64,000 bases of DNA, from the NCBI GenBank assembly GCA_022266195.1, contig WHVY01000001.1, positions 16,058,001 to 16,122,000 of the forward strand, given 5' to 3'. Shown in pieces: positions 37,784-48,200 of the stretch (position 1 is its first letter; each line of letters starts with the position of its first letter). The notes beneath the pieces are model-generated. The model was not told the origin of the DNA and did no database searches. It worked only from the letters and a program-made list of their open reading frames with translations. The position numbers and the translations under genes are program-made. The DNA comes from Tetranychus cinnabarinus. Lineage: Eukaryota > Arthropoda > Arachnida > Trombidiformes > Tetranychidae.

Positions 37784-38812
37784 TTAACGTCTTTTAGTTG
37801 TAGCGTAGCCAACTTTCGTTTCTGTCTCAGTTTCAGTGCTAGCATATGTTTTACCAAAATTAGAATTGTTTTGATGGGTGGACGATGAAAAGTTTTCTCG
37901 TGTATAACTAGGTTTGGCTAAATTTCTTGCGAAAAGGTAACCGAGAAGGCCTGCAGCAACAAATCCTGTACCAAAACCAGGACCATCTCCTGTATCATCT
38001 CCTGTATCATCTCCTGGTCCACACCAAGGTACACTTCCATGATAATAAGGTGGTGGGTTTCCAAAGTAGTCTGGTCTAAATCCTGGTGCTGGAGGTGGTG
38101 CAGTTGGTTTATGAACTTTTCTAGGGCTTGGTCCTGGTGCTGGAGGTGGTGCAGTTGGTTCATGAACTTTTCTAAGGCTTGGTCCTGGTGCTGGAGGTGG
38201 TGCAGTTGGTTCATGAACATTTCTAGGGCTTTGTCTTGGTGCTGAAGGTGCTGCAAATGGTTCATAAACATTTCTAGAGCTTAGGAACAGATGTTCATAA
38301 AAAATATGTATTATGAAAAATAGACCTCCAATGACAAAAATAATGATGACGATTGATTGTGACCCGAGCTTTGAGTCGTAAGGTGTCATCGATTTAGGGT
38401 ATGGTGGAAGGTTGAAGCTTCGTTGCCTAGGGGCACCATCAGCCACATTAATGGTGAACTCGAGGCCACAGGAACCGGCAAGAATGTAGTCATCATCAGG
38501 GTGTTCGTAGCCTTCACAATTAACTTCTAATAAACCAAATGAATACTTCTTGTCCATGTCCGCCTTGCATTCCCAATTGACAGTCCGACCATCCCATCCT
38601 CGATTGTAACATTGAACGGTTTCTGGGATAAAGGAACACCTGGCTGTACCACCAACACACTTTAATTGATGTATCCGCCGCGACCTTCGGGCCTCTGTGT
38701 ATTTGCCTTTCTGTAAAGTAAGCACTTGCACATCCTCTAGTTTTACTCGATCTGATTTAGAAACAACTTGTTCGATTAAAAACAAAACGAAAAAAGATAA
38801 TAAGAGTTTCAT
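37784..38812 (-). CDS. SARAF: SARAF (TMEM66), store-operated calcium entry regulator, with tandem-repeat tail
   Basis: Single exon, 342 residues (human SARAF 339). The first ATG of the frame is at 38812; the frame extends above it only through non-ATG codons. Signal peptide about 1-18 (LLLSFFVLFLIEQVV), then the luminal SARAF domain with conserved Cys residues (QLKCVGGTARC, VQCYNRGWDGRTVNWEC, EVNCEGYEHPDDDYILAGSC). One membrane span at about 153-177 (SIVIIIFVIGGLFFIIHIFY) is followed by a cytosolic tail with four 17-residue Pro/Ala repeats, then GDDTGDDTGDGPGFGTGF, another Gly-rich segment and STETETETKVGYATTKR near the end, typical of SARAF. It sits in the ER membrane and limits STIM/ORAI calcium entry. 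Lack of introns is unusual compared with its neighbours. Confidence 0.93.
   Translation of the reverse strand: MKLLLSFFVLFLIEQVVSKSDRVKLEDVQVLTLQKGKYTEARRSRRIHQLKCVGGTARCSFIPETVQCYNRGWDGRTVNWECKADMDKKYSFGLLEVNCEGYEHPDDDYILAGSCGLEFTINVADGAPRQRSFNLPPYPKSMTPYDSKLGSQSIVIIIFVIGGLFFIIHIFYEHLFLSSRNVYEPFAAPSAPRQSPRNVHEPTAPPPAPGPSLRKVHEPTAPPPAPGPSPRKVHKPTAPPPAPGFRPDYFGNPPPYYHGSVPWCGPGDDTGDDTGDGPGFGTGFVAAGLLGYLFARNLAKPSYTRENFSSSTHQNNSNFGKTYASTETETETKVGYATTKRR
38082..38285 (-). repeat. Four tandem 51 bp repeats inside the SARAF gene
   Basis: The phrase CCTGGTGCTGGAGGTGGTGC recurs at 38082, 38133 and 38184, and a diverged copy at 38235, each exactly 51 bases apart. Each unit encodes 17 residues of the form VHEPTAPPPAPGPSLRK. 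The three proximal copies are nearly identical; the copy nearest the membrane segment is diverged. Confidence 0.92.
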
Positions 38813-39796
38813 GATGAGAGTGATGAAAATTGATGTAAAATTTACTTGACACGTATAACATCTGACCCAGACCACGTGATGTAAATGTCATTATTTGTTG
38901 AAACTTAAAGAAACATTGTTTCCAATTGTATAATAACAGATGTTATGTCCAATAACATGTTAACCGTATTGATAATCAATCATTTGCTAGTTCATTCAAT
39001 TGATTTTCACTGAATAGATGTCGGTTGAGAGAAAGGAATATTCCAAAAGAAAACTTTCGCACTTTAATTAGAATGAACGAGATGAAAAGCCCTAAATTTG
39101 CAAATCAAATATTTAAGTGTCTAAGATGTGTCTAGGATTAGGCATCAAGAATGCTCGTTGATGATTATTGATGATTGAAAATATTTTATTGATTCAAATT
39201 GAGTCACTAGCAATTTAAATTGCAAGTATTATCTGTTTACATTGTAAAGTTTACAATATTTTTGGTTTCCATGAAAACAGTTAATATCATGATCAGCTGA
39301 TTGACGGCTGAGATTCTCAGTCTGAGAACCAATCTTCAAACCAAAGATTAATGTATAAGATACTGCAGTAAAGAGGTACAGAGAACCTGAAGGGACAATG
39401 CCCACTGGAGGGCACCACAGAAAAATTTTGATCAAATTGAATGGGAAAACTATTTTTAATTTTTTTTACAAAAAAAAATGAAAGATTAAAATTAAAGGTA
39501 AATCACAGTAATAATGCGACAACTAGCGCTTGAGGTGGGCATTGTCCCTTACTAACATCAGTACCTCTCAATTGCTGTATCTTATGCTTTAATCTTTGCT
39601 TCAAACTGTTTAATTTGATAAGTTATCTCCAATTATTTCATTGGCCATTATAATTGTTGCAATTGTATTGTATTCATTTAAGTAGAAGTTACAACTGACG
39701 CATTGTCATAGTTCTTAATCATCAGTAATCCATCTATTGTCTATTCATCAATTTCTATATTATTTTAATTATTCATAGAATTTAATACAATTTCAA
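38813..39796. promoter_or_regulatory. Divergent intergenic region between SARAF and the SDR gene
   Basis: This roughly 1 kb holds the start regions of two divergently transcribed genes. A likely non-coding first exon of the SDR gene ends at 39796 (TTTCAAG then GTAAGA), with the acceptor CTTGCAG at 39875-39881 just before its ATG exon. The inverted repeat at 39342-39598 occupies the middle. No TATA box can be assigned with confidence. Confidence 0.55.
39342..39598. repeat. Imperfect 64 bp inverted repeat with 129 bp spacer (foldback-like)
   Basis: The left arm 39342-39405 (CAAAGATTAATGTATAAGAT ... AGGGACAATGCCCAC) matches the reverse complement of 39535-39598 (CAAAGATTAAAGCATAAGAT ... AAGGGACAATGCCCAC) at about 80% by eye. 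The outer bases differ and no target-site duplication was recognised. It may be an old foldback element or MITE. Confidence 0.75.
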
Positions 39797-39893
39797 GGTA
39801 AGATAATTTAATTATTATACTATCGATTTACTTACTCTTTGTACTTAAATCTGATCAGTGTTCACTTTACATTTCTTGCAGTTTAACAGATTA

Positions 39894-41170
39894 ATGATCC
39901 CCTTTGGTGCATTTCGTATAGGGAAGATGTTCCTATTTATGTTCAACGTTTTTATCCTTTTTGCGGAATTTTTTATGCTGATTGGTCAAATTTACGCAAT
40001 TGTGTTTGAAATGTGTAAACAACTAATATTCCCTGTTAAAAGGAAATCGGTTCAAGGAAAAAAAGTTTTGATCACTGGAGCTGGTGGATGTATCGGCAGG
40101 GAATTAGGTAAGACCATTTGAAACGATTCCAGATTCTAACTGTGCAAGAATTCCTTATTAAAATTTGTTATGTTTTATAGCTATCAAATTTAGTAGACTA
40201 GGAGCAACAATAATTGTTTTGGACAGAAACAAGGTAAGGTTACATTTCTAAAAAAATTCATACATTTTTTAATAATACTCACCTTCTTTCACAGCACAAA
40301 GGTGAAGAAACAGTTGCCCAGGTCAGGCAAAGGGGTGGTATTGCTTTCTTTTTTGAAGTTGATGTCAGTAACTACGCATGGGTTGGAGATGCTTTAGATA
40401 AGGTATATCAAACTGTTGGCCCTGTTGATATTGCGATTAATAATGCTGGTATACTTAACGCCCGACCAATCACTAGATTATCTGAGGAAATGGTTGCTGA
40501 AACAATCAAAGTTAATCTTTTGGGTCAAATGTGGGTAACAAAGCAAATTTTACCTCGTATGGTCGCAGAGAGACAAGGGCATATTGTTGCTATAGCATCT
40601 AACAGTGCAATTTTCGGGAAAACATTTTTAACCGATTACTCGTGAGTTTTATCCCATTGCTAAAATCTAATTCAGTTGAAATGTGAATTTTTGTTTTATT
40701 CATTTATTATTTTGAGATGGAATGAGCTAAAATTATTAATTTACATTATTGTTAATTTACAGGTCATCAAAAGCCGGTGTCATTGGTTTTATGAGCGCTT
40801 TGGAGGAAGAATTACGTTATGAGAAGAAAGACTACATTAAATTAACCACAATCTGTCCGGCAGCAATCGACACTGGTTTATCTGCAGCTGTCGAAACTCG
40901 TTTTCCACGTCTTCTACCTATTCTTAATGTCCAGAAAGCCGCTGATATCATGATTGAAAATATCCTGAGAGAAGAGCCTTTCGTTATCATGCCTCTTGGC
41001 TACAAAATACTCTATTACATTCTAAGGTAACAGTTCATCCTAATCTAGCTCTTACAACTCATGAATTGATCATTTATATTTTTTTCATTTACAGAAATCT
41101 TCCTTACAAAATTGAAATATTGGTTCGTGATTTTATTGGTAACACCGTCGAAGCAAAACCTTGCGATTGA
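39894..41170 (+). CDS. Membrane-anchored short-chain dehydrogenase (SDR16C / retinol dehydrogenase-like)
   Basis: Exons join(39894..40107, 40181..40233, 40295..40641, 40763..41026, 41095..41170), 317 residues; phases 1, 0, 2, 2 all fit. A hydrophobic N-terminal anchor (about 12-40) precedes the Rossmann fold, as in RDH10, DHRS3, SDR16C5 and HSD17B11/13. Cofactor loop TGAGGCIG (61-68), Asp86 at the end of the second strand (VLDRN, suggesting NAD(H)), NNAG (138-141), Ser191/Ser193 (ASNSAIFG) and catalytic YSSSK (Tyr204, Lys208). The C-terminal part has CPAAIDTGL and KAADIMIENIL, as in the SDR16C group. Likely on ER or lipid droplet membranes, oxidising a retinoid, steroid or other hydrophobic alcohol; the substrate cannot be told. 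AATAAA at 41577 is a possible polyadenylation site. Confidence 0.9.
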
Positions 41171-42051
41171 TTGCTTGTTCCACAAAGATGAACCTGCACT
41201 AATTACAAACTCAAAAATATTCCCCAATTTATATTCCTTAAATTTCTGTTATATGTACAAATTTTTATTTTATCTCATAAGTAGAGGGCATTGCATGAAA
41301 AACTTCCAATTCTCTTATCTCGATGGTGATTAGTAAAAATTGGTAAACATGAAAAGTCCAATCAAGGGTAAAGGTTAAGATTTCCTTTGGGCATTTTCAT
41401 CTTTATTAATTTTTTAATCACAATTGAAACAAGATAATTATAAGTTCTTTCACGCAATACTTTTTACTAAGAAATCGGATGGAATTTTTATTATTGAAAG
41501 AAACTTTCTGAAATGTTAATCAAATTTTTACTCCAATCTGTGAACATTCCGTATTGACGCATTTAACTGATTATCAAATAAATACTGAATAATTCTTATA
41601 TAATTCGCCCTTATTTTCAATTTATTTAATTCTTATATTCTTAAAGGGTTTGCAATTAATAAACCAGTCGAATAAGTTCACTCGACTTGCTAAAACGTAA
41701 AGAAACATGATTGATGATATTAAGGATAAAGAAACGATGAAAATAACGTTGACACAACATTTGAATCGTCATATGGGCATGATCAACTTTATATTAATTA
41801 TCTCATTCTACTTTTAATTCTAAGCAATTACTTGAGCCTTATTAACTGCAAAATTTTATATTCCCGGTGAAATCGGAATTTTCTTGTTTCAAAAAAATGA
41901 AGAGAAGCGCCAAATGAGAAGTTGTCTTGGAAACCAACAATTGCCTTTTTTAATGACTCATTGATAAGGTGATATAAAAACAATTTTTTGTTCAATTGTA
42001 ATTATTTTTTAGTGTTACTGTGTATGATTTTATTTTTAAGTGTCCAGCAAA
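41171..42051. other. Intergenic between SDR gene and U2SURP
   Basis: Holds the 3' flank of the SDR gene and the upstream region of U2SURP. The sequence GTGTCCAG directly before CAAAATG (42052) resembles a splice acceptor, so an untranslated or short coding first exon of U2SURP may lie here; none could be defined. Confidence 0.45.
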
Positions 42052-44608
42052 ATGATTACTGGCAACATGATGGGCAAAGTCAAATCTTTCAATATTGGTA
42101 AAAAACAGCTGACAAAAAAGGAGCTGGAAAAACAAAAGAAAGAACAAGAGGAAAAAGATGCAGCCAAGGTATATCAGGAATTTGTTGAAACTTTTGAGAA
42201 ACCTGCAGCCGCTGGCCAGGTATTTGTACTTGGCTCTGTTATGAATTCTGGCCATGAAGAAGGAAAGGATTCCTCGAAAGTATACAAGCCAACCAAATTG
42301 CAAGAATTGAGTGATAAAAAGAAAATGAATACAATGCATTATGGAAGTGCTCCTACTTCTAGTGCATCTTCACCAAAAATGGAGAAGCTGGTGAGATCTT
42401 CTTGCTTTATATTTTCATTATTCACATCGTTCTCTGTTATAATTATTTTTATGGTGTTTTTTTTATTTTCAGGGTAAAAAGAAAGAGAAGGAAAAAAAGA
42501 AGAGTAATCTTGAACTTTTCAAAGAAGAATTGAGACAACTTCAAGAGGAAAGAGAAGAAAGACTTCGATTGAAAATGTTGATGAAAAAAGAGGGCAAAAA
42601 AGAGATCGATCCTATAGTCACTAGTAAAATAGATGACTACAGAGGAGCCAATTTTGGCTCATATGACACTGGCGATCCAAACACTACCAATATATACCTC
42701 GGAAACATTAATCCAAAAATGTCAGAGAAGGAATTGATGGAAGTATTCGGTGAATATGGACCTTTAGCTAGTGTAAAAATTATGTGGCCAAGATCAGAGG
42801 AAGAACGAGCTCGAAATCGTAACTGTGGTTTTGTTGCTTTTATGAACAGAAAGGATGGAGAACGAGCTATAAAGGCGTTAAACGGCAAAGAGATTCAAAA
42901 ATATGAAATGAAATTAGGCTGGGGAAAAGCTATACCTATTCCTCCTCACCCTATTTATATCCCACCTAAGTTAATGGAATTAACTATGCCTCCACCTCCA
43001 TCAGGGCTTCCATTTAATGCTCAACCAGATCCTGCTGATTTTGACAAACTTCCTCCTCCAGGAGTTGCTTATCCTATGGCAACTCCTCAAGATAGAGAAA
43101 ACTTTGAAAAAATATTAGCAAATGCCACAGTAAAAGTAGTCATACCAACTGACCGAGCTCTGTTATGTCTTATCCATCGTATGGTTGAGTTCGTTGTAAA
43201 AGAAGGGCCAATGTTTGAAGCAATGATTATGATTAGGGAAATCAACAATCCAATGTTTAGATTTTTATTTGAAAATCAAAGTCCTGCACATATTTATTAT
43301 CGTTGGAGACTTTTCTCAGTACTTCAAGGCGAACATCCAAGTAAATGGAGAGAGGAAGAATTTTATTTATTCAAGGGAGGCTCTAAATGGAAACCTCCAC
43401 CATTGAATCCTTATCTCTCAGGAATGCCTGAACATCTAATAGAGAAATCACCTGAAAGAGAAGTTGAAGAAGATCACCAGAGAAAAACTTGGAGAAGATC
43501 AAGATCCAGATCGAGAGAACATGATTCAACTAATCGAGGTTTTAAAGAATTCAAAGGAAAAAGCCAAAAGAAAGGTATCCTTACGGATACTCAAAGAGAA
43601 GACTTGGAAGATATTCTTAGAAATTTGACTCCTGAGCGATCTAAAATCTCTCATGCTATGGTTTATTGTATTGAACATGCTGATGCTGCTGAAGAAATCG
43701 TAGATTGTATTTCTGAATCATTAGCATTAATAGAAACACCTCTGCATAAAAAAATAGCTAGACTTTACTTAATATCAGATATCTTGCATAATTGCTGTGT
43801 GAAAGTTTCCAATGCATCTTATTATAGAAAAGGGTAAGTATTTATTTTAGTTAATCAACTTACCAATCAAATGAACGCTATACTCATGTTTGGGGGAAAA
43901 ATGTTACTTACCTTTTAATGTTTCATCTTGATGATATAATTTAGATTTCAGTCTCGTTTAACCACCATCTTTTTCGATATTCATCAATGTTTCAATGCAA
44001 TAGAAGGGCGACTTAAAGCTGAACAATTTAAGGTAATAATTTTCTTATTTCTGCCAAGTTTGTTTATAGTCGATAACGTGGTTTATGTTTTTCAGCACCG
44101 AGTGATGAATTGTTTCAAAGCCTGGGAAGATTGGGCTATTTACACAAGTGATTTTCTTATCAAACTTCAAAATATATTTTTAGGTTTAAGCCCTCGAGAG
44201 TCTGTAAGTAATTTTAATGTTCATAGTGTTACTTTTATTTCTTTTTGTTTCGAATTATTCTTTGCTTTGGAAAATGCTCCTTTCATTATCAATATATTAA
44301 TTACGTGAGATGTGTTCAATTTACAGTCTACGGAGAGAAAAGCAGACGACAGCAATGATATCGATGATATCGATGGAATCCCTGTCGAAGATTCCGACAT
44401 CGATGGTATTCCTATTGATACTATTGATGGTACACCTTTTGAGAGTACAAGTAACATTACAATCAAATTCAAACCATCAAAATGGGAAACAGTAGACCCC
44501 GATTTAGAGGAATCGCAAAGTAGTCTTCATGGCTTAGATAGTGTAAATAGAAGAAAAAGATTGAAATTAAGTACGAAACCTTACAATTTGGATAATTGTA
44601 GGAGTTAA
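42052..44608 (+). CDS. U2SURP: U2 snRNP-associated SURP protein (SR140), short form
   Basis: Exons join(42052..42390, 42473..43833, 43945..44032, 44096..44203, 44327..44608), 725 residues, phases 0, 2, 0, 0. The order of domains is that of SR140: a Lys/Glu-rich N-terminus with KSFNIGKKQLTKKE; KKKSNLELFKEELRQLQEER; an RRM at about 184-263 (NIYLGNINP and RNCGFVAFM as RNP motifs); the linker WGKAIPIPPHPIYIPP; a SURP module at about 340-390 (IHRMVEFVVKEGPMFEAMI, NPMFRFLFE); a short RS segment RRSRSRSREHD; a CID-like helical domain (about 470-640); then IDGIP repeats and SKWETVDPD. It belongs to the 17S U2 snRNP. Human U2SURP has 1,029 residues with a cwf21 region and RS tail; here translation stops soon after the IDGIP block, and the N-terminus is also shorter. 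Confidence 0.95.
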
Positions 44609-45283
44609 ATGACGGTCAAAATGAAATGTTCACAAATACCTGGAGCTTGCAAAACGGTAAACCTGATTTAATCAATTTAAAGGCTGATTCTCAATTCCAT
44701 TAAACTATAGTTTTTCATTTGAAAATTATCAATGGTTGTACATTGAAACTAAATATTGGGATTGAGATTTGAGGTTTTTCTAGGTCCACTACCATCTGGC
44801 ATCTCCGGGTAAACGCTTGATTAAAGGTTGGTTTCAATTTTTTTTCCGAGCGTGAATTTGTTAATTTAAAATTTGTTTGAACTTATACATTTGACATTCA
44901 TTTTCCAAATTCACAAATATAAATAACTAAATGATTTACAATGTATCTTCAAATTATGTACATTTCTTTTAAAAATGATGATTCTTTTTCTTTCTCAATG
45001 CTTTCATTAGGATTCCCTTTCGGTATTCCTTATTTATACAAAATCGCGTATCACGTCAATTAAACTTACAAGTTGCATAAGCATAAGCATTTATAGTACA
45101 ATTAAAATAATAATTAGAGTGACAACTTTGGATGATCACAAAATAAGATAGTCAGATATTGTTAAACAGATGATTTGAGGAGCAATGTTGATTAAGCTGT
45201 GATGTGGATGAATGTATTTCTTTGGAGATGATCAACGTTTACAATTAAAGTGATAATAATAGATAGTAATTATAGTTTCAAGA
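44609..45283. other. Intergenic between convergent U2SURP and ephexin genes
   Basis: AT-rich; both 3' UTRs should lie here. I searched the plus strand for the missing cwf21 region and RS tail of U2SURP and saw nothing like them. Confidence 0.5.
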
Positions 45284-48200
45284 TCAACTCTTTTGCATGT
45301 CCAAGATATGTTTATCCGTTAATGTCATCAATCGATGTCTTAGTTTAAGATTACGTGAACGGACATGTTTATTTACAATCTCTTGAGTGCATGAAGCCGG
45401 GAACCAACCTCGGGCACCATCTCGTATCCTTTCCCCTTCATACCAATCTGTAAACAGAATAAAATTAAATAAATTAATTGTTTCAACAATGAGACACAAT
45501 AATGTAACCAGGAAAATTTACCATTTGTTTTACGGAAAACATTAACGACATCAGATTTTTCCAAGCTCAGCTCATCTGGTTGTTGCGCTGTATACTGTCT
45601 TTCACAAATAACTTGAGGGCAATCTGTAAGGTAAGAAATAAATAATGATTCATTGATTATTTCGTTATTTTTATATTTCGTATTATTTTGATTCATCAGA
45701 GTTTAAATTACTTACCCCATTCTTCGTAAATCTTTTCATTTGGTTTGTCCGATTTCGGTGGTTCAATAGCCTCAATGAATCTGATTTTATCAGTTCTAGA
45801 ATGGAAAAGAATAGAATTAGATAAATTATGATTGATTGCTTGAAACATATCGAGTTTAATGCGCCTCCAATGTTTTTGTTGTTGTCCTTCAAATCATAGA
45901 CGAAGACAATTTGTGATGATTGGGAGAAAATCATGATTCAATGAAAATCAAGGTTGCAATGATTTGAATTAGGATAATAAAATTACTCAATATTGAAAGT
46001 TAATATTTTCAAAGGTAAGTTAACTTGCATCAAATGATTTGAATGATCACAATCAAAAATAATATAAGATGAAAACAAACTGATGCTTACAGACAGTGGA
46101 ACAATTGAATCAAGGTTAACCTAAATTGTCCTTTTGTCCATTATGAAAATTCTGGATTCTGTCAGATAATTATCAATGTTATCTAATGGTTATTGAATGA
46201 ACTTTGACTGGGTCAAAATCAAGATGAAATATTGATGACTGTCTCATTGTAGTTTGATCAATAAATCTTACTAATAATTATATGAATATTAAGCTTGATT
46301 AGAGGTTATTTGTTTGAAAGTTGAAATAGTTGGTCGATAACAAACACTTCATTTCATTGATTGTCAAGCAAATTGCAACAGGCTTGAGTTAAATAATGTA
46401 TTTGACTAGTAAAATCAATCAATCAGTTGAAGTTATTAAACTGCTTTAATGAAGTAATGATGCAAACAAAAGTATCAACAATTGATTGGGATGGAAGATT
46501 TTAAGCGGATGAAATAAATACGGTTCACAGATTACTGTTAATCGTAAAAGGAAACTTGATGATATCAAGGAAATGAGTAAATTAACAATCAAACAAAGCA
46601 ATGATCTTCAGTTTATCGTTGTTTAATTGTGACTAACAAAACTTAAAAGTGAAAGAGTAATGAAACTCAAAAGGCAAAACAAACAATGAGACTTGTTTAA
46701 CAAAAAGATGAAGCTATTTTTGCTAAGCATAAGTGTTTTTTTATCATCAATTTTCATATTTTCATTCTGAATAAGATATTTCTTCCGGTCATGATTACAG
46801 GTTAACAATTGAAACTGATCGAAGGGTAATCATTGATGAAATAAAATGCGGTATTGAATTTTGCACAGATATGATCATTTGAATCTTTAACTGTATAAGA
46901 TGCAATTATGAATAAGTCTAGATCAAGATATGGTATTTTATTACATTAAAATGAAAGCTTTTCCAATCAGTGACTATAAGATATGAAGAATGATAAATTA
47001 GTCGATTGCTCTTCATGTTTGAAATGGTTATTAATTATCTGAGTCGGGTTATAATGAGGTGGATACGGAAAAAAAGGGTGAAAAATAAGCTGTGAGTGAC
47101 CCAAACATTAAATTACGTGATGGTAAATTTTAATCTTTGAATCTAACCTTTTGTTGGTGAAAGATGAAGTCAATAGGATGTAAGACAACTTATTTAGTGT
47201 ATGTGAAGGAATCTACATGAAAATGATGATAACAATTGATGAAATGTTGAAACTCTTTTCTCCAAAAGTACATCATGTTGATGCGCATATGAAAGGTGAA
47301 GATGATGATTAATTTGAAAAGCGAGAAGCTGAACAAACACTTGAAGGTCAATCTCATAAGTTATGAGAATCATTTGAAAACAAGTAAAATCTATTTCTGG
47401 ATTTAGAGGCTGTCAAAGTTAATTTAAAATTAAATTTTTAACTCAATCAAGTCATTTGCTCTTTAACTCAGCAAAATGCAATGAATCAATTTTTGCCTTT
47501 TCCCTCCTTGACTTATATTCATGGTTGGGTTTTAATGATGATGGTGAAAATTGCTGAAACTTGGAGTTTATAATTTTCTATGGAAATGTAACAAATTAAA
47601 TGAATATGCAAATAGTGATAAACTATCGAATAAAGAATGGCCTTTCTTTTTTCTTCCTGGATCTTCTTGCATCTTAATTACTTTCATTTCATGTTTAATT
47701 TGGCTTGCCAATTACAAAATATAAAAACATTTCCATATTTTTTTCCCTGCGATCAGTAAAGGTTTTAATCAACAAAAACCTTGGCAACTGATGACTTGTT
47801 GAGGGCATTGGAAAGCAAGAAAAAAACTGAAAACTCTAAACTGAACTTACTCAGTTGGAAAGGCGATATAATATTCACTGGTTCGTCTTGCATGATTTTT
47901 GAGAAAAGTCAATTGAATCAGGTTTTCTAGGCTTGATTTCATGCCTATTGGAGGAGTTATCTCTTCACCTGGAACATCCATGGAACGCACAGTTAGACAG
48001 TTTCTTTCACAATAATCATTTACAGAATAATAGATTTCACTGGAAATCAAAAGGAAGAATGAAATAAATAAAAGAAAAAGATTATTGATTAGATTTGGAT
48101 TGTAATTGAGAGATTATCACGAGTATTCTTTGCTTACCTTTTCTTTGAGGCAATCAAAAGAAGATCATTGAAAAGGTATAAATGGAGGGGAGATTTTTTC

